This document shows positions 1 through 10,500 of a stretch of DNA of 49,366 nucleotides, piece after piece; positions within the stretch are counted from its first letter, which is position 1; every line of letters begins with the position of its first letter. The notes under the pieces are model-generated. The model was not told the origin of the DNA and made no database searches. It saw nothing but the letters and a program-made list of their open reading frames with translations. Source of the DNA: Bryobacterales bacterium. GTDB lineage: Bacteria > Acidobacteriota > Terriglobia > Bryobacterales > UBA6623. Where the stretch lies: NCBI GenBank assembly GCA_022824585.1, contig JAJDZN010000144.1:1-49366 (forward strand), written 5' to 3'. The translations under genes were made by a program, and so were the position numbers.

Positions 1-2273
1 CGCCAGCTATTGACCCGGCCAACCTGCTTGCCGTTATCGTCATGCACGCTGAACGGAAGGCCGTCGCGCCATTCGCAGAGATAGACGAGCGACATCTTCT
101 CGCCGAGCGGGAACGATGCCCACGAGACCAGCCGATGGGGGACGTCCCAGGCGAGGCGGCCCTCGGTGTCTGAAAACAGGATGGGGTCGTTTGTCTCGAC
201 CTCCAAGGCGGCGTTCGACCACGATCTCGAATACGTGTAGCTGGCGAACCAGCGCTCGGCGCCAAGCAGAGGCTTGGTCAGTGACAGCTCCACGGAGTCG
301 TACGAATCCCGCCTCGAGTTCTGAAGCTGGAAGCGGACGTCCTGGCCGCCTAAGCGCAGGCGGTCGTCGTCCGTGGCCAGGGCGGCTGTCGGGACTTGGG
401 CGTATCCGTTGTTCAATCGCTTCCGAAGGTAGTTGACAGCTATGTCTGTCGCACCCGGAAGCCTCTGCTGCCAGCTGGCGCTGACATTCCGGGTGCTGGG
501 AATGGTCAGCAGTCCCCGGTCCAGTTCGAAGAACCGAATGTCCGGAGGCCCCAGCGGAGTCTCTCCGTCCGGCGCGAAAGTCGTATATACGGAGTGCTGG
601 TCCCGATGTCGCGTGAAGATCTGGAAAAAGGTCGTCGACGGAATCCAAGCGACACCGGCGGAGAGCCTTGAGCCGTCCAGTCCCGGCGGCGCGAAGGCCA
701 AGCTGAAGCGCGGTGTGACGGCTCCGCCTGCGACGATCCGGTCTCGGTCCATGCGAAGGCCCGCCTCGGCCACCAGTCGCGAGCGGATCGTCCAGCGGTC
801 CTGCAAATAGGCGCCGCTCTCAAGGTTCGACTCGGAGAACCGGCCGCTGCCGGCAAACGCCAGCCGGCTCGACCGCGTGTTGTCGACACGGTAGTACTCG
901 ATCGGGCTCCGGCTAATGTCCTGCGAGTACTCGCTGTGGCTGAGACTCAGCCCGGCCCTCAACTCGTGGGTCCCAAGCCACTGGCGGGAAGAGAGCAGGT
1001 TTGCCCGGAACTCGTCCCGGCTGGTGAGCAGGTGCATGTCGATGGGATAGTTCCCGGCCCTGCCGTCGGCGGTGATCTTGTAGGGCGCGTTCCCTTGGGG
1101 CACCCCGCGATAGGACGAGCGGTAGGCGGCGTACCCGAAGTCAAGGACGCTGACGGCAGACAGGGCGACTTGATCCTTCACGTTGAAGAAATGCCTCCGG
1201 GCCCGCTGGTCCAGCGTGGTCTCGATCGGGCTGAGCGGCGACAGGCCGGAGTTCGGCGCGCCAAAGTAGTCCGTCACCAGACCGGAACTAAGGGTCTGCC
1301 GACGGCTCACTTGGGCTTGCGCCCGGAAGCTGTTGTTGATCGACCAGTAGCGGTTGCGATCCTGCCCGCGGGGCAATTCGCGGATGAGATTCTCCTCGTA
1401 GAGCACGTCGAGGGCGTTGAAGAACCGGACACGATCGGAGGCCAGCGGGCCGGACAGGGTGTAGCGAGGCCGCCAGTCCCGGAACCGCAGTCCCCGGTTT
1501 AGCTCCACACCCGGCACGAAGTTGGTGAAACGCTGGGTGAACTCATCGCCGCCCATGCTGGAGTCGATCACCATGGCGCCGCCGGCACCCTTGCCCAGGG
1601 CCGCGGAGTACTGCGCCGACTGAAGGTCCATGGACTTCACAGACTCGACTCCCAGGGTCATCTCAAGCTCCCCGGAAGCGGGGTCCGCGAGGTTGAAGCC
1701 GTCCAGCGACCAATTCGTCTCTCGCGCCGGGCTGCCGTTGAGGTGCAAGTCTCCGTACGCCGTCCTGACCACTCCCGGGAGCACGGCCGCCACGCCCTGG
1801 ATGCGCTGCTTGGTCGCGCGGGTCATGGGCAGGGCGTCGATCTCTTCTTCGACGAGCACATGCGAAACCGCAATTTCGTCCTCGGGAGGCTGCTGCCCGG
1901 AGCGGACATCGACGACGGTCCCGGCGGCCCTCGCGCGAATCAGCTCGACATTGACCACGTTGTCGCCTTCGACTAAATCGATCGGCTTGGCCTTGATCGG
2001 AAAGAACTCGGCGTGTGTGACCGTGAGCCGGCAATCGCCGGCGCGGCTCAGGTCGAAGCGGAAGGATCCGTGCTGGTCGGCCTGTGTCTCGGCGCGCTCG
2101 CCGGGGCCGTCGACCATTTCGATGACGATCCGGGCATGCTGGACCGGGTTCTCGCTTCGATCCAGGACCGATCCGCGCACCCTCACCTGAGCGCTGGCGG
2201 CGACCGCCGAGCAGGCGGCCAGGCTCATCGCTATGGCCGCTCGGCGCACCGCCTGCCAGTCGATAGTTTGCAT
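1..2273 (-). CDS. TonB-dependent receptor, Oar-like (C-terminus beyond window)
   Basis: About 757 residues are visible, reading from an ATG at 2273 without a stop to the window edge, so the C-terminal barrel strands are missing. The N-terminus is a signal peptide ending around SAVAASAQ. It is followed by a carboxypeptidase-regulatory-like beta-sandwich (residues about 29-110), a plug-like segment with LHLNGSPARETNWSLDGFN near residue 165, and a long barrel region rich in alternating aromatic strands and Arg/Asn turns. By family this is an outer-membrane TonB-dependent transporter of the Oar type common in Acidobacteriota; the substrate cannot be told. It lies 84 bp downstream of the DUF1501 gene on the same strand and probably closes that gene run. 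The visible part is smaller and more divergent than the receptors at 7539-10796 and 28443-31808. Confidence 0.85.
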   Translation of the reverse strand, partial: MQTIDWQAVRRAAIAMSLAACSAVAASAQVRVRGSVLDRSENPVQHARIVIEMVDGPGERAETQADQHGSFRFDLSRAGDCRLTVTHAEFFPIKAKPIDLVEGDNVVNVELIRARAAGTVVDVRSGQQPPEDEIAVSHVLVEEEIDALPMTRATKQRIQGVAAVLPGVVRTAYGDLHLNGSPARETNWSLDGFNLADPASGELEMTLGVESVKSMDLQSAQYSAALGKGAGGAMVIDSSMGGDEFTQRFTNFVPGVELNRGLRFRDWRPRYTLSGPLASDRVRFFNALDVLYEENLIRELPRGQDRNRYWSINNSFRAQAQVSRRQTLSSGLVTDYFGAPNSGLSPLSPIETTLDQRARRHFFNVKDQVALSAVSVLDFGYAAYRSSYRGVPQGNAPYKITADGRAGNYPIDMHLLTSRDEFRANLLSSRQWLGTHELRAGLSLSHSEYSQDISRSPIEYYRVDNTRSSRLAFAGSGRFSESNLESGAYLQDRWTIRSRLVAEAGLRMDRDRIVAGGAVTPRFSLAFAPPGLDGSRLSAGVAWIPSTTFFQIFTRHRDQHSVYTTFAPDGETPLGPPDIRFFELDRGLLTIPSTRNVSASWQQRLPGATDIAVNYLRKRLNNGYAQVPTAALATDDDRLRLGGQDVRFQLQNSRRDSYDSVELSLTKPLLGAERWFASYTYSRSWSNAALEVETNDPILFSDTEGRLAWDVPHRLVSWASFPLGEKMSLVYLCEWRDGLPFSVHDDNGKQVGRVNSW

Positions 2274-2357
2274 CCTGCACAATGTGCTGCGATCGGTCGA
2301 GAGCGTTGGTCGGGCACAAGGCCCCTTGCGCCCCTTCGGTATGAGCCTAGCGGCAGG

Positions 2358-3785
2358 CTATGCCAGCATCGCCTCCACCACGGTGCCGCCCACGTCAGTG
2401 AGTCGGAAGTCGCGTCCAGCGTGCCGGTACGTCAATCGCTCGTGGTCGAGGCCCAGACAGTGCAGGACGGTCGCCTGCAGGTCGTGGACATGGATCGGAT
2501 TCTCTTCCACTGTCAGGCCCAATTCGTCCGTGCGGCCAATCGCCTGGCCGCCCTTTACGCCGCCGCCTGCCATCCACACGCTGAATCCATCGGCATGGTG
2601 ATCCCGGCCTATGTTGGCCGGGTCGGAAGGATTTCGCCACTCCGCCAAGGACGTGCGCCCGAACTCCCCGGCCCAGATGACCAGTGTGTCGTCCAACAGG
2701 CCTCGCTGCTTGAGATCCTTCACCAACGCTGCCACGGGCTTGTCCGTGACCCGGCACTTCTGGCTCAGACCCTTGTCCAAGTTCGAATGGTGGTCCCATT
2801 GCGCGTGCTGGTTCAGCACGAAGCGCACGCCGCGCTCGATCAGGCGGCGCGCCAACAGGCAGGTCATGCCGTAGTCCCGCGTCTCGTCGGAATTCAGCCC
2901 GTACATTTCGCGCATGTGCTCCGGCTCGTCCGAAACGTCGATCAGGCTCGGGGCCGATGCCTGCATGCGGAACGCCAATTCATAGGACGCGATGCGTGCC
3001 GCGATCTCTTGGTCCCCGGTCCGGGCGAGCTGTTCGCGGTTGAGTTCTCGGATTAAATCCAGATCGGCTCGCTGCATGTCCGGCGTGATGCCCGTGGGGT
3101 TGGACAAATGCAGAATCGGATCGCCCTCGCTGCGCAACAACACGCCTTGGTAATTCGACGGCAGGAAACCGTTTGTCCAATTGCCGGTGCTGCCTTGCGT
3201 CGAGCTGCCGGTCTTGAGGACAACGAATCCGGGCAGGTCGCGGGACTCGCTGCCCAACCCGTACGCGATCCACGAGCCCACTGTGGGCCTCCCCGGCAGC
3301 GGACTGCCCGACATCAAGAGCGCCTGCCCAGGATGGTGGTTTACCGATTCGCCACGTACCGATCGCACCAAGCAAATCTCGTCCGCGATGGTCGCCGTGT
3401 GCGGCAGCCACTCCGAGAGCTCGATGCCCGACTGGCCGGCAGGCTGGAACTGCCTGCGGCTCGCCAGCACCTTCGCCGTGGGCTGGATGAACGCCAGCTG
3501 CAACTGCTTGGCCAGCGATTCCGGCAGGGGCTGGCCGTTCCACTCGTGCAGCTTCGGCTTGGGATCGAACAGGTCGATCTGGCTGGGCGCGCCAGCCTGG
3601 AACAGGAAGATCACGTTCTTCGCGCGCGGCGCGAAGTGCGGCTTGCGCGGAGCCAGCGCATCTCGCTCGGCGGTCCGGCCTTCGACTCCGAGCAAATGGG
3701 AGAGCGCGCCCAAGCCCAGTCCATACAGGGTGTTGTCGAGGAAGTCCCGGCGGGACCGGAACGGGTTGAACGGGTGTAGGTTCAT
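2358..3785 (-). CDS. DUF1501 domain protein, Tat-exported
   Basis: 475 residues, the usual length for DUF1501. The N-terminus carries a twin-arginine motif (SRRDFLDN, residues about 11-18) followed by a hydrophobic stretch, so Tat export is expected. The fold is alkaline-phosphatase/sulfatase-like. Visible hallmarks are VIWAGEFGRT and the downstream GRDHHADGFSVWMAGGG segment with its paired histidines, both typical of the family. The ATG overlaps the stop of the upstream PSD1 gene by four bases (ATGA), so the two are translationally coupled. DUF1501 and DUF1549/DUF1553 genes are regularly paired in Planctomycetes and Acidobacteriota. Their biochemical activity is not established; a periplasmic catabolic oxidation role is inferred from the haem partner and the flanking TonB receptors. 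Confidence 0.93.
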   Translation of the reverse strand: MNLHPFNPFRSRRDFLDNTLYGLGLGALSHLLGVEGRTAERDALAPRKPHFAPRAKNVIFLFQAGAPSQIDLFDPKPKLHEWNGQPLPESLAKQLQLAFIQPTAKVLASRRQFQPAGQSGIELSEWLPHTATIADEICLVRSVRGESVNHHPGQALLMSGSPLPGRPTVGSWIAYGLGSESRDLPGFVVLKTGSSTQGSTGNWTNGFLPSNYQGVLLRSEGDPILHLSNPTGITPDMQRADLDLIRELNREQLARTGDQEIAARIASYELAFRMQASAPSLIDVSDEPEHMREMYGLNSDETRDYGMTCLLARRLIERGVRFVLNQHAQWDHHSNLDKGLSQKCRVTDKPVAALVKDLKQRGLLDDTLVIWAGEFGRTSLAEWRNPSDPANIGRDHHADGFSVWMAGGGVKGGQAIGRTDELGLTVEENPIHVHDLQATVLHCLGLDHERLTYRHAGRDFRLTDVGGTVVEAMLA

Positions 3786-6364
3786 GGCCGCGTCACGAAT
3801 TCGTCAAGGTTCATCAGGACTCTGCCAACACCGGTCCACGCGAGCAGCGCGGACTGGTCCAGCCCCTCGACCTCAGGCAGGTGCTGGAAACTCTCCGGTG
3901 CAGACATTCCGGCGGAGCGCTCTTCCAAGTATGCGCCGAAGCGCTCCGCCTCGCCGGCGGTCGGCGCGCGGCCGAGCGCGAGGCGGAAGGCATAGCGCAG
4001 CCGTCCCGCGAAGGACGGGTCCGGGGCGTCGGACAGCACTCGCACGGCGAGTGACTGCCAGGCTTCGGCGAACGTAGTGTCGTTGAGCAGGTTGAGCGCC
4101 TGCAGGGGAGTGTTGGATCGCTCGCGGCTGCAGGCAGGCTCGCGGAATTCCGGCGAGTCGAAGTTCATCAGGAACGGAAACGGCTGCGTGCGCTGGAACT
4201 GGATATACATGCCGCGCTTGTACCGCTCGAAGCCTGAACTGGGCTCCCAATCCGTCCCGCCCGCCTTGAAGCCGGTGGTGCCGGGAGGCATGGCCGGGCG
4301 GAAGCTCCGGCCACCCACGTCGTGGTGCAGCAACCCGGCGGCGCCCAACGCGCGGTCCCAGATCAGTTCGGCGGGCAGGCGCAACCTGACCTGGCGCCCT
4401 AGCAGCGCATTGGCGGGATCGCGCTCGACCAGCTGCTGCGAACCGCGCGAGGACTGCTGGTAGGTTTCGGAAGTGACGATCAGGCGGTGCACGTGCCGAA
4501 CATCCCAGCCCGAGTCGCGAAACTCGGAAGCGAGCCAGTCCAGCAGTCGCGGATGGCTCGGACGTTCGCCTTGCGTTCCGAAATCCTCGGAAGTCGCCAC
4601 CAAGCCCCGTCCGAAGTACTCTTGCCAGATCCGATTGACAGCGACGCGCGCCGTCAGAGGATTGTCGTCCGCGAACAGCCAGCGCGCCAGTTCGAGCCGC
4701 CCGGCGCCGGTCCACGGCGATTCGGGCAGGATACCGGGCGTTCCGGGGCTGACTTCGATGCCGTGCCGGTCCCAGCTGCCGCGCACGCGCAAGAAGGTGG
4801 GCTGCCGCTCGCGATTCTCGTAGACGATGCGCGCCTCGCTACGCTGCGGGTACGCTTGGTTCAGCTGCTTGAGCTTGCGCAGCGCCTCGGGGAAGCCCAG
4901 CTCCTTGCTCTCGGCCGCGCCGACGATTAAACCGTAGGCGCCCAAGAAGTAGTACGTCACCATGTTGGCTTGGCGCCAGGTCCGTTTGTGCGGCGGGACA
5001 CGCACGATCTCTTGCCCGCCGTCGGTGTTCAAGCCAAGTTCCTGCCAAGCCAGGTCGTAGTCCAAGTACACGCCCGGGGATTCGCCGGCTTGGATGCAGC
5101 GCGCTTCCCAGTCGGCCTGCAGGGCGGGCACGCCGTACTCGTCCAAGATCGCTTGATGCTTGCGCCGGTACTCGTTGACCGTGCGCAGGTACGGGCCAAG
5201 CTCTCCCTGGAGCGGAGCGTAAATGCGGCCTTCCTCGAGGTTGTCGAAGAAAGCGAACAGTTCGTAGAACTCCCTCTGCGAAACGGGATCGTACTTGTGG
5301 TCGTGGCACTGGGCGCAGCCTACCGTCAGGCCGAGCCAGACCGTGCCGAACGTGCTGGCCCGGTCCACGGTCTCTTCAAACGCATACTGGGCGGGGTTCA
5401 CGCCGCCCTCTCGATTGCGCAGAGTGTTGCGGTGGAAGCCAGTGGCGACGCGCTGCTCGACGGTCGCGCCGGGCACGAGGTCGCCGGCAATCTGCTCGAT
5501 CGAGAAGCGGTCAAACCTCATCCCCGAATTGAGCGCGTTGATCACCCAGCGTCGGTACCGCCACGCATGCGGTCGGACATAATCCTTGGCATAGCCGTCC
5601 GAGTCGGCGTAGCGCACTTGGTCCAGCCAGTGCATGGCCTGCTTCTCGCCGAAGTGCTCGGAGGCCAGCAATCGCTCGACCACTCGCTCGTAGGCGCCTT
5701 CTGCTGGATCTTCTTTGAAGGCGCTCTGCGCCTCGCGCGTCGGAGAGAGCCCGGTCAGATCCAGTGAGACGCGGGTCAACAGCAAGTCCCGGTCGGCCCG
5801 CGGGGCCGGCTCGAATCCCTCCGATCGCAGGCGCTCGCGCACGAAGTGGTCGATTGGATTGCTCACCGCCGGCACGTCCGGCCGGACTATCGGCTGGAAA
5901 GCCCAATGTCCCGACTCGCCCCGCGAGGAAGCGGCCGCGCCCGATTCGGTCCCGTCCGGCCACGGCGCCCCTTGATCGATCCAGGCGCGCAGCTTGCTGA
6001 TCTCGACCCGGCCTAGCGGCTCCCCGGTCGGAGGCATGACCACTTTCACCCGATATCCCGCCACGAGGTGGATCAGGCGGCTCTCGGCCGAGTTGCCCGG
6101 AATGATGGCCGGTCCCGAGTGGCCGCCGGCCAGCGCATCCGCCTTGCGGTCCAAGCGCAGGCCATTCATGGCGTTGTCAGGCCCGTGGCAGACTGTGCAA
6201 CGCCCCTCGAACAGCGGGCGGATGTCTGCGTTGAAATCTACCTCGCCAGCCGCCGGCGGCGGCAGCTCGGCCCCGAGCGTTAACAGAGGCAGCGCGAGCA
6301 TGAGCGCCGCGCCGCGCCGCACGGCAGTGCGCGCTGGCCGTCGGATCTGCATGCTGACTCTCAT
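3782..6364 (-). CDS. PSD1 protein: PSCyt1 haem c + DUF1549 + DUF1553
   Basis: 860 residues. After a hydrophobic signal segment (about 18-32) comes a PSCyt1 cytochrome c domain with the haem motif CTVCH at 56-60. DUF1549 follows (about 170-355) and contains a second CXXCH, CAQCHDHKYDP, at 350-354, which is a conserved feature of this domain. DUF1553 occupies about 560-830 (NPLTARVAVNRIWQEYFG onward; ERSNTPLQALNLLND). The product should be a secreted haem-binding protein acting in the periplasm. It starts 50 bp after the Gfo/Idh gene and overlaps the DUF1501 gene by 4 bp, so Gfo/Idh, PSD1 and DUF1501 look like one transcription unit. No additional module such as a concanavalin-like domain is seen between the DUFs. 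Family assignment is secure; the reaction is unknown. Confidence 0.94.
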   Translation of the reverse strand: MRVSMQIRRPARTAVRRGAALMLALPLLTLGAELPPPAAGEVDFNADIRPLFEGRCTVCHGPDNAMNGLRLDRKADALAGGHSGPAIIPGNSAESRLIHLVAGYRVKVVMPPTGEPLGRVEISKLRAWIDQGAPWPDGTESGAAASSRGESGHWAFQPIVRPDVPAVSNPIDHFVRERLRSEGFEPAPRADRDLLLTRVSLDLTGLSPTREAQSAFKEDPAEGAYERVVERLLASEHFGEKQAMHWLDQVRYADSDGYAKDYVRPHAWRYRRWVINALNSGMRFDRFSIEQIAGDLVPGATVEQRVATGFHRNTLRNREGGVNPAQYAFEETVDRASTFGTVWLGLTVGCAQCHDHKYDPVSQREFYELFAFFDNLEEGRIYAPLQGELGPYLRTVNEYRRKHQAILDEYGVPALQADWEARCIQAGESPGVYLDYDLAWQELGLNTDGGQEIVRVPPHKRTWRQANMVTYYFLGAYGLIVGAAESKELGFPEALRKLKQLNQAYPQRSEARIVYENRERQPTFLRVRGSWDRHGIEVSPGTPGILPESPWTGAGRLELARWLFADDNPLTARVAVNRIWQEYFGRGLVATSEDFGTQGERPSHPRLLDWLASEFRDSGWDVRHVHRLIVTSETYQQSSRGSQQLVERDPANALLGRQVRLRLPAELIWDRALGAAGLLHHDVGGRSFRPAMPPGTTGFKAGGTDWEPSSGFERYKRGMYIQFQRTQPFPFLMNFDSPEFREPACSRERSNTPLQALNLLNDTTFAEAWQSLAVRVLSDAPDPSFAGRLRYAFRLALGRAPTAGEAERFGAYLEERSAGMSAPESFQHLPEVEGLDQSALLAWTGVGRVLMNLDEFVTRP

Positions 6365-6414
6365 TGGGTACTGCGCCGGACCGCCGCGATCATCGCCGCC
6401 ATCTGATCACAAGC

Positions 6415-7431
6415 CTACATGCCGGACGCCTTGATCAGCGCTTCCTGCACGACGATGTCCTCGTCAAACGAGACGTGCAGCGGCTCTTCGCCCCGCACGG
6501 CGCTGGCCAGAGCGGCCATGTCCCCAACATAGCGTCGGTAGGCGGGCAGCTCGACGCGGTGCGCCCCCTTCGGATAGGGGCCGGCGGCCTCCGCCAGATC
6601 GAACACCAGCCGCGGGGCCTCGATCGGGCGCAGCGTGGCCACGCCATTGGTGCCGTGCACCTCGAAGCTGCGGTAGCGGCTGCCGTTGGCGGCCAGAGCG
6701 GCTCCAGTCACGATTCCGAGAGCCCCGGAATACTCGAACACCGCCAGCGTGTTGTCCGCGAGAGTGTCGTCGAACTCGCCGTGCTTGTTGAGATAGGGCG
6801 TAACCCTATTGGGGCGACCCAGAAGGCGGACAAGCGGGTCGATGACGTGTGGGCCGAGTTCGAACATCTGGCCTCCGCGGAACTCGGCCAACGGAGCCCG
6901 GGCGGCGGGAGCGAGCGTCTTGTGGATCGACGCTTGGACCAAGTGAATGTCACCGAGCCACCCGCGCCGCGCAGCTTCAAGCATGCGATTGAGGCCCGGG
7001 TGATAGCGCCACATGTACCCCTGCTGCACCACCAGTCCCTGGGATCTGGCGACACCGAGGATGGTGCGCAGGGATTCAACGTCCAGCGCGGGCGGCTTCT
7101 CGATGTGCAAGTGCTTGCCCGCCTGCACGACCCGCAGGCCGTCCCGGGCGTGATCGGCAACCGGTCCCTCGACAGCGATGACGTCGATCGAAGGGTCCTG
7201 CAAGAGCTGATCCGGCTCGCGGATCGCCAGCCCTTGCGAATCGTACGTCGCCCGAATCTCGGCGGTGTCGTCCCACAGCCCCGCGATCTCGAAATCCGGC
7301 GACTCCGCCGCGATGCGGATCTTGCCGGCCCCATGGGAATGGCTGGCCCCGAGAAAACCGATGCGCACCGGCTTGGCCGAGGCCGCAAGCGGCGCGGCCA
7401 GCCCAGCGGCGATGAAGGAGCGACGGATCAT
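6415..7431 (-). CDS. Gfo/Idh/MocA family oxidoreductase, probably Tat-exported
   Basis: 338 residues. The N-terminus MIRRSFIAAGLAAPLAASA looks like a short twin-arginine signal, placing the enzyme in the periplasm with bound NAD(P), as known for glucose-fructose oxidoreductase. The Rossmann start is VRIGFLGASHSHG, so the glycine loop is modified with two histidines, a pattern of a Gfo/Idh subgroup. The conserved EKP dinucleotide/substrate motif is present as GKHLHIEKPPALD (residues about 113-125). The C-terminal alpha/beta domain begins near residue 135 and includes FELGPHVIDPLVRLLGRP, with the catalytic-region histidine. It is followed by the PSD1 and DUF1501 genes on the same strand, suggesting a role in oxidising a sugar or cyclitol taken up by the neighbouring receptors. 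The exact substrate is unknown. Confidence 0.9.
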   Translation of the reverse strand: MIRRSFIAAGLAAPLAASAKPVRIGFLGASHSHGAGKIRIAAESPDFEIAGLWDDTAEIRATYDSQGLAIREPDQLLQDPSIDVIAVEGPVADHARDGLRVVQAGKHLHIEKPPALDVESLRTILGVARSQGLVVQQGYMWRYHPGLNRMLEAARRGWLGDIHLVQASIHKTLAPAARAPLAEFRGGQMFELGPHVIDPLVRLLGRPNRVTPYLNKHGEFDDTLADNTLAVFEYSGALGIVTGAALAANGSRYRSFEVHGTNGVATLRPIEAPRLVFDLAEAAGPYPKGAHRVELPAYRRYVGDMAALASAVRGEEPLHVSFDEDIVVQEALIKASGM

Positions 7432-7538
7432 GAGCTAAACCCTTCCGCACTCATCGTACCGAGGCGCGCAACCTCGCACAAGCGCTCGGCGCCGATGCAG
7501 CCGAGGCCCGCCGTGTGGGCGGGCGGGCCCTGGCGAGT

Positions 7539-10500
7539 CTAGAACACGAACTTCAAGCCCATTTGAATCAGGCGGGGCGGGCGGACGCCGCTAACCAAGC
7601 CGAAGTTGCGGTTGGCGACGCTGCCGTTGGGATTTCTGAACTGCGCGTGATTAAAGGCGTTGAACATCTCCACACGGAGCTGGAAATATCTTTCCTCGGT
7701 CACGGGGAAGTGCTTCTGGATGCCGATATCGAACTGATTCAGGCCCGGTCCGCTGATCGGAGCTCGGGCCGAGTTGCCGAAGAAGCCCCGCTCCGTGTCC
7801 TGGAAGCAGTTCGTGTCGATGAATTGGAAGTCCTGCCGCAGGTTCGCGCCGGCCAGCTCGCCGCTGCAAGTGCGGTTGGGACGGTGCCCGACGAACGGGC
7901 TGCCCGTGCGGTTGGGTACCGTGATGAAGATCGGCAAGCCATTGGAAAACGTCGCGATGGTCGTCAGCGTCCAGCCGCCCACAACATAGTCGGCTGCCCG
8001 CGCCATCGACGAGCCAAGCGCCCTGCCCCGCCCGAAGGGCAGCTCCCAGAAGGCGCTCAGCACCGCCCTGTGTTTGACGTTGAACGACGTCGGCCCCTTG
8101 TCCAGCGCCCGGTTGGTGGCGATCTGATTGTTGGTCGCGCCGCCGAGTTCCCAGCCGTCGTAGAGCGCCTTGGAAAACGTGTATTCGGCGCGCAGGTCGA
8201 TGCCGTGCGACATGCGGTGGTGATAGCGCGCGATCAGCGCGTTGTAGCTCGAGTTGGCGTTGAAGTCCGACTGCAGGATCGCCCGGTACTGCAGGTACGG
8301 CCGTGTCGCCCGATCGCAGCGCAGGTCCGAACCGACCATGCACTGGTTGAAGTCGTAGCGGTTCTGCTGACGGTGGCCGCTGTTGCCCTGATACGTGAGC
8401 TCCAACAGATCGTTGTCCCCCAGAGTGCGCTGGATCGAGAGGTTCCATTGGTTCACGTAAGGCGTCCGGCCCTCTTCTTGGAGCGTGAAGGGCGTGATGC
8501 CAGCGGGCAGATTGCTGGCGAAATTCTCATCGATCGGCGGCAGCGGAGTGACCGGGAAGATGTTGACACCCGGGATGAATTCCGGCATCAGCTTGCCCGT
8601 GTTAATGGCGTCGACGCTGTTGGTGAACGGCGGCCCGACCGCGGCGAATTGCAGCTCGATCAGCTGCATGTCCGAGAAGTACGTGCCGCCGCCGAGGCGC
8701 ACAACCGTCTTGTCGTCGACCTGCCAAGCGAGCCCGAAGCGCGGAGCGATGTTGTCGCTGTCAGGCTGGATCACGCGCGGATCGACCTGCCCCAACACCG
8801 CGAACTTCAGCAGGCCTGTGGCCGCGTCAAACCCGTGCGGGTAATCAGCCGCCCGTCCGCGCGGATTCGGAATCGTGTCCTTGAACCACGCCACGCCCCA
8901 ATTCATCGTGAGGTTGCGCCTGATCTTCCATGTGTCTTGGATATAGGGGCTGTATTGCGTGTGGCGATATTGGAGCATCGGCAGCCCGCGCGTGCTGCCG
9001 CGGTCGGGCGTTCCCAACAGGTAGTCGGCGAACGCATTGCCCGAGTTGCGGCCGTCGGGCACCAAGTTCCCTGCGGCGTTGGTCGTGAGCTGCGCGGTGT
9101 AGACCCGGTTGTAAATCAAGCTGCCGTGAGCACCCGCATTCGCGTTTTGCTGCCATGTCCTGCGGTACCGGATGGTAGCGCCGAAGCGGTACTGGTGGTT
9201 GCCGCTGATATAGCTGAACCCCGGATCGAACTGGTAGTTGTTGTCGATGTTGCCGAGGTCTCCATTGGAACGACCGAAGCCTGCGAAACCCTGGATGCGC
9301 TGCGCGAACACGCCCCGCGTGTCGAACGTGCCGGTGATGCCAAGCGGGGTGAGAATATCGCCCACCTCGCGCGCCTCATTGCTAAACAGGGCCTGGTTGC
9401 GCGAGACGCCAAGCCGGAACGTGCTCACGAGCTTGGGCGAAATCGTGTAGGTGTGCTGGGCCATCCACATCCACATCTGGTTCGGGTAGAACGCGCCGCT
9501 GAGCGGAAAAGCACCGGGGCGCACTGCGGAGCTGTTGGACCGAATGGACTGCGTGAACAGAGTCTGCTTTGGGGTCAACTGCCTGTCGATGCGCACGTTG
9601 AACTGGTCGTCCTCGACCGTGTTGCGCGGGTGGACGAAGAGATTGTTCGGGCGGGTGTGGAAGTCCGAGCCCGGCAGGTAGTACTGCAATAGATTCTCGG
9701 AGACAGAGTTGAAGCGCGAGCGCGGGACCTCCTGCTGCGGGAACGGGTCACGAGTGCCCGCGGCCTCGTTAAGAGTGTTCGGATCATGGATGACGAACGG
9801 ATCCGCGGAGAAGTCACCGCCGAACATCGCCTGCGGGGGCGTAAAGACACCACGCGTGAAGGCCACGCGCTCCCGCATCCCCTCGTAGCCTGCCCGGAAC
9901 CACATCCTGTCCTTCTTGATCGGGCCGCCCACTGCGAACCCAAACTGGTTGCGCTTCAGCTCCTCGGGTTCGCGCGCGAAGTAGCTGCGGGCATCGAGCA
10001 CGGTATTGCGCACAAACTCGAACACCTCGCCGTGAATTTCATTCGACCCGCCTTTGGTGCTCACGTTGACCATCGCCGGATTCGGGCCTTGGTCGGGCAT
10101 GAAAAAGCTCGACTGGACTTTGAACTGGTCGACGTTGGCGACCGATACGTTCACGGCCAGCTCTCCTCCGCGCGCGCCGCGCACCTGGATACCGTTGATG
10201 GTGTAGCTGTTGTTGGCAGCCTTGACGCCGCCAATGACCACGAAGCGGCCGGGGTGTCCAATCTGGCCCGCGAAAGAGGCGCGTCCCTCGGATGGCGCGG
10301 TGCCGCCGGCAAGCAGGGCCAACTGGAGGAAGTTGCGTCCGTTGAGGGGCAATTCCGTGACACGCTCAGAATCGACCACCGTGCCGATCACGTTGGATTC
10401 GGTCTCCAGCAGCACGGCCGTCGCCTCCACGGTTACGACGTCCGAAATCTGGCCAATGGCCAGCTCAACATTGACGGCGGCTCGCTGGCCGACTTGGACC

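Noticed and set aside
7515-9692. 725-codon plus-strand open frame opposite the TonB receptor
   Set aside because: Antisense frame of a GC-rich gene; the translation is Val/Arg-rich without motifs, whereas the minus strand encodes a complete receptor.
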